Below the pieces are notes generated by a model. The model ran no database searches, was not told where the DNA came from, and worked only from the letters and a program-made list of their open reading frames with translations. Below, in pieces: positions 6,623-13,064 of a stretch of DNA of 13,070 nt. The position numbers were made by a program, and so were the translations under genes. Each line of letters begins with the position of its first letter. Positions within the stretch are counted from its first letter, which is position 1. Source of the DNA: CAYOEJ01 sp964403015 (GTDB taxonomy: Bacteria > Actinomycetota > Actinomycetes > Actinomycetales > Actinomycetaceae); NCBI GenBank assembly GCA_964403015.1, contig CAYOEJ010000041.1, forward strand, positions 1 through 13,070. The letters are read 5' to 3'.

Positions 6623-7267
6623 ATGACCGATCTGCGACTCCCCCTCGGCTGTGAGCTGCGCTCCGAGCTTGAGGTCAAGCGATCGCGTTTTATCACCCTA
6701 ATCCGCCGCGTTGACAGCGCCGACGTCGCTCGCCAGCTTCTCGCCGACGCTCGCGACGAATTCCCCGACGCGCGCCATCACTGTAGCGCTTTCATTGTTT
6801 CCCAGCAGCATGCGAACCCAGTTCTTCACTCTTCCGACGACGGCGAACCCTCCGGAACAGCCGGACGTCCGATGCTCGACGTCCTCGTTGGTCATAACCT
6901 CACCGACATTTCTGCAGTGGTGGTTCGCTACTTTGGCGGAACGCTCTTGGGCACGGGCGGGTTAGTGCGCGCCTATTCGGATGCGGTGCGGGAATGCCTC
7001 AGTGGCGCACCCGTCGTCGAGCAGGTCCAACTCACCCGCCAACGTATTCTGCTCGACCATGCGTCCGCCGGCAAGACTGAGGCCGATCTTCGAGCCCGCG
7101 GATACGAAGTCATGGATGTGGATTACCAAGCCACCGGCGTCGTCGTCGATTTGGCCATCGCCGACGCTCCTAGCTTTGCCCTCGAACTCGCGGAATTGAC
7201 GGCGGGCCAAGTCACGCCAGAGCACGCGGGCGCAATCATCCACGAACGCCCATACGGCAATCTGTAG
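6623..7267 (+). CDS. YigZ/IMPACT family protein
   Basis: 214 residues, the usual length of bacterial YigZ. The IMPACT N-terminal domain (about 14-120) shows the family signatures RFI near 22-24, ARHHC (50-54), SDDGEPSGTAG (71-81) and VVVRYFGGTLLGTGGLVRAY (99-118). Residues about 135-205 form the small C-terminal DUF1949-like ferredoxin fold. Eukaryotic IMPACT binds GCN1 to damp eIF2-alpha kinase signalling; the bacterial role is unsettled, with a link to ribosomes or nucleic acids proposed from structure. The start at 6623 is chosen because it matches the family N-terminus and lies right after a -10 box; the frame extends upstream to 6569 but without family similarity. Confidence 0.93.
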   Translation: MTDLRLPLGCELRSELEVKRSRFITLIRRVDSADVARQLLADARDEFPDARHHCSAFIVSQQHANPVLHSSDDGEPSGTAGRPMLDVLVGHNLTDISAVVVRYFGGTLLGTGGLVRAYSDAVRECLSGAPVVEQVQLTRQRILLDHASAGKTEADLRARGYEVMDVDYQATGVVVDLAIADAPSFALELAELTAGQVTPEHAGAIIHERPYGNL

Positions 7268-7356
7268 CAGCGAAGCACCGGCGACCTGGTCGATCATCGG
7301 AGCCGGCAAAGCAACGTGCAATAAGCCACCAAAACTGAGATTTGGCTATCTCGAAC

Positions 7357-7384
7357 TTGCTCAGCAATCTTACCAATGTAGAAT
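7357..7384 (+). promoter_or_regulatory. Putative promoter of the cysK-cysE operon
   Basis: TTGCTC (7357-7362) and TAGAAT (7379-7384) are separated by 16 bases. A transcript starting near 7391 would carry about 65 bases before the Cys-rich leader ORF and about 265 before cysK. The partly symmetric TTGATAATTCAA at 7396-7407 lies just downstream and could be a regulator site. The rest of the 389-base interval between the YigZ stop and cysK is the leader ORF and structured leader RNA described separately; I see nothing else in it. Confidence 0.45.
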
Positions 7385-7456
7385 GATGAAGTCGGTTGAT
7401 AATTCAAATACTTCGACCGGGACACGACCTCAAGCACGGAAGGAAGGGAAAACACC

Positions 7457-7519
7457 ATGTTCTTTGCCCCCACCTCCTCCGATTGCTGCTGCACCTGTCT
7501 GAAGGGCGTCAAGCTCTGA
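7457..7519 (+). CDS. Cysteine-rich leader peptide upstream of cysK-cysE
   Basis: A 20-codon ORF coding MFFAPTSSDCCCTCLKGVKL. AAGGAAGGG ends eight bases before the ATG, a better ribosome site than that of cysK. Codons 10, 11, 12 and 14 are Cys (TGC TGC TGC ACC TGT, 7484-7498), a density that chance would hardly give directly ahead of cysteine synthesis genes. Such leaders let the ribosome sense charged Cys-tRNA; poly-Cys short ORFs acting as cysteine-responsive attenuators are known from mycobacteria. The last codons (GGC GTC AAG C) form the left arm of a 9-bp stem, so a ribosome at the stop codon would block that stem and one stalled at the first Cys codons would leave it free. The peptide itself is probably not functional. 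Confidence 0.85.
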   Translation: MFFAPTSSDCCCTCLKGVKL

Positions 7520-7650
7520 CTTTGTGCACTTTGTGCATGCTTGACGCTCAGATGACGAGTCGAGATGACTCCTCGGGCGCGGGCGCCCCGATAGCCCCTT
7601 TATTCAGACATTCATTTCATTTAACGTGCAAAACGCATGCAGCGAAAGAG
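7506..7650 (+). promoter_or_regulatory. Structured attenuator leader of cysK-cysE
   Basis: Three stems can be drawn. The first is GCGTCAAGC (7506-7514) with GCTTGACGC (7539-7547), perfect, its left arm inside the leader ORF. The second is GAGTC (7557-7561) with GACTC (7567-7571). The third is TCGGGCG (7573-7579) with 7584-7591, GC-rich with one bulged C, followed by CCCCTTTATT, a poor U tract. In addition TGCATGC (7534-7540) can pair with GCATGCA (7635-7641), and TTT at 7530-7532 with AAA at 7645-7647, which would cover the cysK ribosome site (AAAGAG, 7645-7650). If the first stem forms during Cys starvation it would compete with that pairing and open the cysK start. Whether control acts by termination or by hiding the ribosome site cannot be decided from sequence. 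Confidence 0.55.
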
Positions 7651-7657
7651 ACTACAT

Positions 7658-8590
7658 ATGACTATCTACGAAGACATCACCCAGATCACTGGTAACACCC
7701 CGCTCGTCCGCATTAACCGGCTGGCAGGCGATTCCAAGGCCACGCTTGCGGCAAAGCTCGAGTTCTACAATCCTGCCAACTCGGTCAAGGACCGCATTGG
7801 CGTAGCGATCATTGATGCCGCAGAAGCATCGGGTGCGCTCAAGCCCGGTGGCACGATTATCGAGGCAACCTCGGGCAACACCGGAATTGCACTTGCGTGG
7901 GTAGGCGCGGCTCGCGGCTATAAGGTCGTGCTCACCATGCCATCTTCCATGTCCAAGGAACGCCGCGCCCTCCTGCGCGGATTCGGCGCAACCCTCGAGC
8001 TCACCGAACCCGCCAAGGGCATGAACGGTGCCGTTGAGCGCGCGAAGGAACTCGTAGAGGAATACCCCGGCGCGATTCTCGCTTCCCAGTTCGCTAACCA
8101 GGCAAACCCGGCGATCCACGAAAAGACCACCGGCCCAGAGATCTGGGACGCAACCGATGGCAAGATCGACATCCTCGTGGGAGGTATCGGAACCGGCGGA
8201 ACACTCACTGGTGCCGGCCGCTACCTGCTGTCACAGAACCCAGATCTTGAGATCGTGGCCGTCGAACCGAAGGAATCCCCCATTCTTTCTGAGGGCAAGA
8301 CCGGCCCACACGGTATCCAGGGCATCGGTGCAAACTTTGTGCCAGAGGTTCTCGATACGGATATTTACAACGAGGTTCTTCCTGTCAGCACGCAGGACGC
8401 CATTGCAATGGCGCGCCGCGCCGCGCACGAAGAGGGTCTGCTTGTAGGTATTTCCTCCGGTGCAGCTCTTGTTGCCGCGACCGAGGTCGCACAGCGCCCA
8501 GAGAACGAGGGTAAGACCATCGTCGTCGTCATCCCCGATTTCGGCGAGCGCTACGTCTCCACCCCACTCTTCGAAGGTCTCGCTGACTGA
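7658..8590 (+). CDS. cysK: Cysteine synthase A (O-acetylserine sulfhydrylase)
   Basis: 310 residues, standard for the family. It is a fold-type II PLP enzyme that joins O-acetylserine and sulfide into cysteine and acetate in the cytoplasm. The PLP lysine is Lys44 in NSVKDR; the substrate loop TSGNTG is at 71-76; the phosphate-binding Gly loop (GGIGTGGT) lies near 175-182; PDFGERYVST closes the chain as in CysK. I start at ATG 7658, which gives the normal N-terminus MTIYEDITQITGNTPLV and has AAAGAG seven bases upstream; seven more in-frame codons to 7637 look like leader RNA. Its stop overlaps the cysE ATG by one base (TGATG), so the two are translationally coupled and CysK and CysE may assemble into the cysteine synthase complex. 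Confidence 0.97.
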   Translation: MTIYEDITQITGNTPLVRINRLAGDSKATLAAKLEFYNPANSVKDRIGVAIIDAAEASGALKPGGTIIEATSGNTGIALAWVGAARGYKVVLTMPSSMSKERRALLRGFGATLELTEPAKGMNGAVERAKELVEEYPGAILASQFANQANPAIHEKTTGPEIWDATDGKIDILVGGIGTGGTLTGAGRYLLSQNPDLEIVAVEPKESPILSEGKTGPHGIQGIGANFVPEVLDTDIYNEVLPVSTQDAIAMARRAAHEEGLLVGISSGAALVAATEVAQRPENEGKTIVVVIPDFGERYVSTPLFEGLAD

Positions 8591-9186
8591 TGCACACGAA
8601 CGTTCCGCTTCTCCAACTTCTGAAGGAAGACCTCGAAGCTGCCTGCAAGCACGATCCCGCTGCGCGCAATAACCTTGAGGTTTTTCTCGCCTACCCAACC
8701 GTCCACGCCGTGTGGGGCTACCGGATAGCTCACGCGGTGTGGAACAAGGGTGATCGTTTCAAGCTTCCTGCCAGGATCTTCTCGCAGGTCATGCGCGGAG
8801 TGACCGGGGTGGAGATCCATCCCGGAGCCAAGCTGGGACGCCGCCTTTTTATTGACCACGGAATGGGTGTGGTCATTGGGGAGACGGCAGAAGTTGGCGA
8901 GGACGTGGTGATCTTTCACGGCACCACGCTTGGCGGAACATCGATGGATCCAGGAAAGCGCCACCCCACCGTGGGTGACCGCGTGATGATCGGTTCGGGT
9001 GCAAAAGTGCTTGGCCCGATCAATATTGGCGACGACGTCCAGATCGGCGCTAACGCGGTGGTCGTCAAGGACGTTCCCGCTGGTAATACGGCAGTTGGCG
9101 TGCCCGCGAAGAACAGGGAGCCGGCGGTAACCGTGCCTCACGTGGACCCAGCTCTCTTGATCACCGATCCCGCGCTGTACATCTAG
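8590..9186 (+). CDS. cysE: Serine O-acetyltransferase
   Basis: 198 residues, the short form typical of Gram-positives rather than the 270-residue enterobacterial enzyme. It transfers acetyl from acetyl-CoA to serine, the first step of cysteine synthesis. The N-terminal helical region (1-70) includes YPTVHAVWGYRIAH; the left-handed beta-helix hexapeptide region starts near 74 with GVEIHPGAKLG, then DHGMGVVIGETAEVG (89-103) and TTLGGT. His90 corresponds to the catalytic His158 of the E. coli enzyme, and Glu75 stands where E. coli has Asp143, a conservative change. The C-terminal tail ends in LITDPALYI; a terminal Ile is what CysE uses to enter the CysK active site, so complex formation is plausible. 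A 28-bp tandem repeat begins in the stop codon region. Confidence 0.96.
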   Translation: MHTNVPLLQLLKEDLEAACKHDPAARNNLEVFLAYPTVHAVWGYRIAHAVWNKGDRFKLPARIFSQVMRGVTGVEIHPGAKLGRRLFIDHGMGVVIGETAEVGEDVVIFHGTTLGGTSMDPGKRHPTVGDRVMIGSGAKVLGPINIGDDVQIGANAVVVKDVPAGNTAVGVPAKNREPAVTVPHVDPALLITDPALYI

Positions 9187-9383
9187 CGGTGTGCGGCTAA
9201 CGCTCTACAGCTAGCGGTGTGTGGCCAACGCTCTACAGCTANNNNNNNNNNNNNNNNNNNNNNNNNNNNNNNNNNNNNNNNNNNNNNNNNNNNNNNNNNN
9301 NNNNNNNNNNNNNNNNNNNNNNNNNNNNNNNNNNNNNNNNNAACGCTCTACAGCTAGCGGTGTGTGGCCAACGCTCTACAGCT
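9183..9383. repeat. 28-bp tandem repeat array broken by assembly gap
   Basis: The unit is CTAGCGGTGTGTGGCCAACG followed by CTCTACAG, 28 bases. Copies are seen at 9183-9210 (variant with GCGGCTAACG in the middle), 9211-9238 and 9354-9381, with partial copies on either side of the N run (CTA at 9239-9241, AACGCTCTACAG at 9342-9353) and CTA at 9382-9384. The first copy starts inside the cysE stop codon (TAG). There are no unique spacers, so this is a minisatellite, not a CRISPR. Copy number is unknown because the gap lies within the array. Confidence 0.9.
9242..9341. other. Assembly gap of exactly 100 N
   Basis: One hundred N, the conventional filler for a gap of unknown length. Identical repeat sequence on both flanks shows that the assembler failed on the tandem array, so the real array may be shorter or much longer than drawn. 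Confidence 0.98.
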
Positions 9384-9384
9384 A

Positions 9385-9419
9385 AAAACGGAGGGAACCG
9401 GCAAGGTTCCCTCCGTTTT
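9385..9419. terminator. Bidirectional terminator between cysE and rpiB
   Basis: AAAACGGAGGGAACC (9385-9399) pairs perfectly over 15 bp with 9405-9419 around a GGCAA loop. It ends in TTTT on the plus strand and, by symmetry, in TTTT on the minus strand. It separates the convergent cysE and rpiB genes. Confidence 0.9.
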
Positions 9420-9433
9420 GTCTACCGGCCGAC

Positions 9434-9889
9434 TCAGGCCGTGCGGTCATTCTCGTAGCCGCTAATCATTTCGATGCGTGACTGGTGACGCGACTCCGGA
9501 TCGAAGTCAGTTCCGATGAAGGTCTCGACGAATTGGGTCGCTTCCTCGATTGTGTGCTGTCGAGCACCGATGGAGATGACGTTCGCGTTGTTGTGCGAAC
9601 GTCCGAGCTCAGCTATCTCGTTATTCCACGCGAGGATCGCACGCACACCCGGCACCTTGTTGGCCGCAATCTGCTCGCCGTTACCTGAACCGCCGATAAC
9701 GATGCCGAGCGAACCGGCGTCGGCAACCACTGCCTCACCGCAGGAGAAGCACACGGGCGGGTAGGCGTCCAGCTTGTCGTAAGTTTCGTATCCGTGGTCA
9801 ATGACCTCATGGCCAAGCGCGGTGAGGTGCTCCACGAGGTGATTCTTCAGCTCGAATCCAGCATGGTCTGTTGCAATATGTATCCGCAT
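9434..9889 (-). CDS. rpiB: Ribose-5-phosphate isomerase B
   Basis: 151 residues. It interconverts ribose 5-phosphate and ribulose 5-phosphate in the non-oxidative pentose phosphate pathway. The N-terminus MRIHIATDHAGFELK carries the Asp8-His9 pair of the LacA/RpiB fold; the loop GSGNGEQIAANK (68-79) places Glu72 where mycobacterial RpiB has its catalytic Glu75, whereas the E. coli enzyme uses a Cys in GTGIG. SHNNANVISIGAR is the other conserved stretch. I start at 9889, which gives the family N-terminus; the frame runs on to 9937 without similarity. No good ribosome site is visible (TTTGAGC only). TATGCT lies six bases before the ATG, so leaderless initiation is possible. It is divergent from the M13 peptidase gene, 62 bases away. 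Confidence 0.95.
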   Translation of the reverse strand: MRIHIATDHAGFELKNHLVEHLTALGHEVIDHGYETYDKLDAYPPVCFSCGEAVVADAGSLGIVIGGSGNGEQIAANKVPGVRAILAWNNEIAELGRSHNNANVISIGARQHTIEEATQFVETFIGTDFDPESRHQSRIEMISGYENDRTA

Positions 9890-9951
9890 GCTCAAAGCAT
9901 AACGCAAGGCCCCAAGTTCGAGTGGGCAGTAGCACAATGTAAGCTTGCAAT

Positions 9952-11955
9952 ATGACTGATATTGACAAGACTACGCAAGAGGTTGTTTCCGGACTGGACG
10001 AGGCGGTGCGACCACAGGACGATCTTTTCCGTCATGTGAACGGCGCATGGATCAACTCCACGGAGATTCCTGCGGACCAAGCATCTGCCGGCTCCTTCAT
10101 TGACCTGCGCAATGAATCCGAGAAGCACGTGCTCGAACTCATCGAAGAACTCGCTGAATCCGGCTCCGAGGATCCCGACGCGGCCAAGGTTGGTGACATG
10201 TACACCTCCTTTATGGCTGAGGACCGCATCGAGGCCGCCGGTACAGCGCCACTTCAGCAAGACTTTGAACTTCTTGACCTGTCCGGCGACAAGGATCAGC
10301 TCGAGGTCGCCGTCGGAAAGCTCGCCAAGACCGGCGTCACCGTCCCGTTTGGTTTTGAGGTAGACGCCGATCGCAACAATCCCGATTCCCACATCGTGTG
10401 GCTGTTCCAGTCGGGACTCGGTCTGCCAGATGAGGCCTTCTACCGCTCCCCCGAGTACGCGGAGATTCTCGAGGAGTACAAGACGTTCATCCCTACCCTC
10501 TACTCTCTCGCTAACGAATGCGACGACGTTGAGGCAAAGGATGCCGCCGAGACGATTTTGAAGATCGAGACCGCCATCGCTTCGCACCACTTCGACGTGG
10601 TCGAGTCACGCGATGCCGATAAGACCAACAACATCATGAGCTTCCAAGAGTTCCTCGACTCGGCTCCGGGCTTCGATTGGAAGGCCGCGTTCCAATCAAT
10701 TGGAATTACCGAAGAGAACTCTCCCGAGCTGCTGATCTACACCCCGCGCGCGCTCACCGGCTTCGGTGACGTGTGGCAGGAGTTCTCCCATGAGGATCTT
10801 CGTACCTACCTGCGCTGGCACGTCATTCTGTCCCGCGCCCCCTTCCTCTCCAAGGACATCGTTCAGACTCACTTCAACTTCTATGGCAAGACCCTCTCCG
10901 GTCAGGAGGTCCAGCGAGACCGCTGGAAGCGCGGCGTCGGCCTCGTTAATGCCAGCCTCGGAGAAGCCGTGGGCAAGGTTTACGTGTCCAAGCACTTCCC
11001 TCCCGAGTACAAGGAGAAGATGGAGCAGCTCGTTGAGGACCTCATCTCCGCCTACCACGAGTCCATCACCGGCCTCGATTGGATGACGGAGGAGACCAAG
11101 GAGCGCGCCCTCGACAAGCTCGGAACATTCGTCACAAAGATCGGTTACCCGAATAAGTGGCGTGACTATTCCTCGCTGATTATTCAGTCTGACGACCTCG
11201 TGGCCAACGTTCGCGCCGTTTCAGGCTTCGAAACCGACCGTCAGGTGAACAAGCTTGGCACCCCGGTTGATCGTGACGAGTGGTTCATGAATCCGCAGGA
11301 CGTCAACGCCTACTACAACCCCGTGGCGAACGAGATCGTGTTCCCAGCTGCAATTTTGCAGCCTCCGTTCTTCGACGCCGACGCCGATCCGGCCTGGAAC
11401 TACGGAGGCATCGGCGCCGTGATTGGTCACGAGATCGGACACGGTTTTGACGACCAGGGTTCGAAGTACGACGGCACCGGACGTCTCAACAACTGGTGGA
11501 CCGACGCCGATCGAGCAGAATTCGAAAAGCGCACCGCATCTCTTGTTGACCAGTATGACGCCTACGTTCCCGCCCAGTTCCCCGAAGGATCCCCGCATCA
11601 CGTCAAGGGTGAACTCACACTCGGTGAGAATATCGGCGATCTCGGCGGTCTCACCATTGCCCTGAAGGCCTACAACATCGCGTGCAAGCGCGCTGGTCTG
11701 GCTGGCGCCGAGGACGCTCCAGAAATCGGTGGCTACACAGGTATTCAGCGCGTCCTGCTCGGGTTTGCTCGGATCTGGCAGGAGAAGCGCCGCGATGAGC
11801 TCATGGTTCAGCGTGTGGCAACCGATCCGCACTCCCCCGCGGAGTTCCGCTGTAACGGTGTGGTTAAGAACGTTGACGCATTCGCCGAAGCGTTCGATGT
11901 CAAGGAAGGCGACGAGCTTTACCTTGCCCCCGAGGAGCGCGTGCGGATTTGGTAA
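9952..11955 (+). CDS. pepO: M13 (neprilysin/PepO) family zinc endopeptidase
   Basis: 667 residues, normal for bacterial M13 peptidases, which cut peptides smaller than about 5 kDa. There is no signal peptide or membrane segment, so it is predicted to act in the cytoplasm unless exported by another route. The N-terminal helical domain (Peptidase_M13_N) starts with VRPQDDLFRHVNGAWI near 20-35 and runs to about 410. The catalytic domain has NAYYNPVANEIVFPAAILQPP, the zinc motif HEIGH with His493, Glu494 and His497, the third ligand Glu559 and Asp563 in GENIGD (558-563), and the C-terminal RCNGVVKNVDAFAEAFDV and final VRIW, in place of the CRVW of neprilysin. All catalytic residues are present. 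No Shine-Dalgarno is seen before the ATG at 9952. It is a single gene followed by a strong terminator. Confidence 0.95.
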   Translation: MTDIDKTTQEVVSGLDEAVRPQDDLFRHVNGAWINSTEIPADQASAGSFIDLRNESEKHVLELIEELAESGSEDPDAAKVGDMYTSFMAEDRIEAAGTAPLQQDFELLDLSGDKDQLEVAVGKLAKTGVTVPFGFEVDADRNNPDSHIVWLFQSGLGLPDEAFYRSPEYAEILEEYKTFIPTLYSLANECDDVEAKDAAETILKIETAIASHHFDVVESRDADKTNNIMSFQEFLDSAPGFDWKAAFQSIGITEENSPELLIYTPRALTGFGDVWQEFSHEDLRTYLRWHVILSRAPFLSKDIVQTHFNFYGKTLSGQEVQRDRWKRGVGLVNASLGEAVGKVYVSKHFPPEYKEKMEQLVEDLISAYHESITGLDWMTEETKERALDKLGTFVTKIGYPNKWRDYSSLIIQSDDLVANVRAVSGFETDRQVNKLGTPVDRDEWFMNPQDVNAYYNPVANEIVFPAAILQPPFFDADADPAWNYGGIGAVIGHEIGHGFDDQGSKYDGTGRLNNWWTDADRAEFEKRTASLVDQYDAYVPAQFPEGSPHHVKGELTLGENIGDLGGLTIALKAYNIACKRAGLAGAEDAPEIGGYTGIQRVLLGFARIWQEKRRDELMVQRVATDPHSPAEFRCNGVVKNVDAFAEAFDVKEGDELYLAPEERVRIW

Positions 11956-11961
11956 TCGTCG

Positions 11962-11999
11962 ACTAGTCCGGATTTAGCGAATGGCAACTAGTCCGGATT
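11962..11999. repeat. 13-bp direct repeat pair after pepO
   Basis: ACTAGTCCGGATT occurs at 11962-11974 and 11987-11999, with a 25-base period, just beyond the pepO stop. Like the array after cysE it begins right after a coding region and contains a CTAG, but the units are otherwise different. Confidence 0.6.
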
Positions 12000-12039
12000 A
12001 GGCGATCTTCAGTCCGTCCAGAATTGGTAATTCTTCACT

Positions 12040-12084
12040 AAAGGTGGCCCCGATCCCGTTTTTCAGCGGATTGGGGCCACTTTT
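12040..12084 (+). terminator. Strong intrinsic terminator of pepO
   Basis: A 17-bp stem (12040-12056 with 12068-12084, core GTGGCCCC against GGGGCCAC, two G-T pairs) encloses an 11-base loop and ends in TTTTCTACT on the plus strand. It lies 85 bases after the pepO stop. Confidence 0.88.
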
Positions 12085-12109
12085 CTACTAAACTAGATTC
12101 CGTCCAAAA

Positions 12110-12135
12110 TGACCGCAAGATACTGACCGCAAGAT
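12110..12135. repeat. 12-bp direct repeats in the GNAT gene leader
   Basis: TGACCGCAAGAT is present at 12110-12121 and 12124-12135 with a two-base gap, a 14-base period. The pair lies 33 bases before the ATG of the GNAT gene, between the pepO terminator and the ribosome site. It may be a regulator site or a slip duplication. Confidence 0.5.
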
Positions 12136-12168
12136 TGCGCACCAACTAGCGCACTTACGAAAGGCATT

Positions 12169-13002
12169 ATGCAAGTCCGCCAACCCACACGCACCGAATT
12201 CATCCAAGTCATCGACGAGATCCTCGTGCCAACGTTCCCAGAGACCGAACGCCCCAGCGCCGACGGAATCCTCAAACTCTTCGACAAGGGAGTCATCAAC
12301 CCCCTTGTCATGTTCGTTGATGACCAACCCGTGGGTACGGCAGTGGGCATCTGGTCGCGGCGCGGCAAGTTCAGTTTCGACGACGACGAAACCCACCACG
12401 CACTCGACGAATTCTCCAACCTTGACGAATTTGCAGACCCCAACGGTGTAGACGATCCCGAGGCCGTTACTGTCACCATCCCATCCGGCGACGAAATTGC
12501 TCTCAGCGATCTACCTAAGGTGGTTCTCTTGAATTGGTTGGCAATCGGTCGTCGTGGCCGAGGTGGCGGATACGGCAGCAAGCTTCTCAAGGAGGCCATC
12601 CGCATCTGGGAAGAGAAGTTCAACCCCGTACTAATCTTCGCTGAGGTTGAGGACCCGGCTGTTCACTCCGGCAGCGAAGAATTCGGCGATCCGGAGGCAC
12701 GCATCCGGTTCTACAAGCGCAATGGTGCCCGTCGGATCGACACGCCATTCCTCATCCCCCGCTTCATGTTGGACGAGGGTCTACTGGACGGGATGATCCC
12801 GATCGCAGTAGGCGGACGTGCGTTGCCCAGTGTGGATGACGACGGCGTGGAGACTCCCGGCGAGCCATTCGGCGAGGAATTCGCAGAGTTCCTTCACGAG
12901 TACGTGGAGTACTCGAATGAACCGCGCGATGAGCACGGCCAGTATGAAGAAGCGGCTATCCGCCACATGCTCCGCGAGGCCCCGAAGGCGACCCTCGCCT
13001 AA
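12169..13002 (+). CDS. GNAT-family N-acetyltransferase-like protein
   Basis: 277 residues, specific function not recognised. GAAAGG lies five bases before the ATG. The acetyl-CoA site is visible as motif A: strand VVLLNWLAIG (118-127) then RRGRGGGYGSKLLKEAI (128-144), matching R/QxxGxG/A and the following helix. Motif B-like features follow: LIFAEVEDPA (155-164) and the helix DPEARIRFYKRNGARRID (174-191), with Tyr182 in the place of the usual general acid. An acidic insertion (about 70-112, FDDDETHHALDEF) between the first strands and motif A is unusual, and a 75-residue acidic tail follows the core. The position of the insertion suggests substrate recognition, which is inference. It is flanked by terminators and is probably monocistronic. 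Confidence 0.85.
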   Translation: MQVRQPTRTEFIQVIDEILVPTFPETERPSADGILKLFDKGVINPLVMFVDDQPVGTAVGIWSRRGKFSFDDDETHHALDEFSNLDEFADPNGVDDPEAVTVTIPSGDEIALSDLPKVVLLNWLAIGRRGRGGGYGSKLLKEAIRIWEEKFNPVLIFAEVEDPAVHSGSEEFGDPEARIRFYKRNGARRIDTPFLIPRFMLDEGLLDGMIPIAVGGRALPSVDDDGVETPGEPFGEEFAEFLHEYVEYSNEPRDEHGQYEEAAIRHMLREAPKATLA

Positions 13003-13064
13003 AGCCCGGCTTGCGAGATGCCGGTCGGGAGATCGGCGCGCAAGACCGCCGCATTCGGGGCTTT
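13001..13064 (+). terminator. Nested hairpin after the GNAT gene
   Basis: AAAGCCC (13001-13007, starting in the stop codon) pairs with GGGCTTT (13058-13064). Inside, GGCTTGCG (13008-13015) pairs with CGCAAG plus CC across a bulged A (13039-13047), and GCCG with CGGC further in. CTTTCG follows at the window edge. It probably terminates the GNAT transcript, though the long, branched shape is not that of a simple terminator. Confidence 0.55.

Noticed and set aside
7385..7657. T-box or SAM/Cys riboswitch upstream of cysK
   Set aside because: No T-box consensus (AGGGUGGNACCGCG) or SAM-aptamer core is present; the Cys-codon leader explains the region better.
9183..9384. CRISPR array
   Set aside because: The 28-base length is CRISPR-like, but units are directly adjacent with no unique spacers and no cas genes are near.
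9219..9458. ORF running through the N gap
   Set aside because: It exists only because N codons are read as open; the flanks are repeat and terminator.
9889..9952. Strong divergent promoter pair between rpiB and pepO
   Set aside because: TATGCT and TAAGCT can be read as -10 boxes placed for leaderless starts, but neither has a convincing -35, so no promoter was listed.
9892..10590. 232-codon minus-strand ORF
   Set aside because: Antisense to the N-terminal domain of the M13 peptidase and without recognisable motifs.
11221..11832. 203-codon minus-strand ORF
   Set aside because: Antisense to the catalytic domain of the M13 peptidase, including its HEIGH motif; a shadow of strong codon bias.
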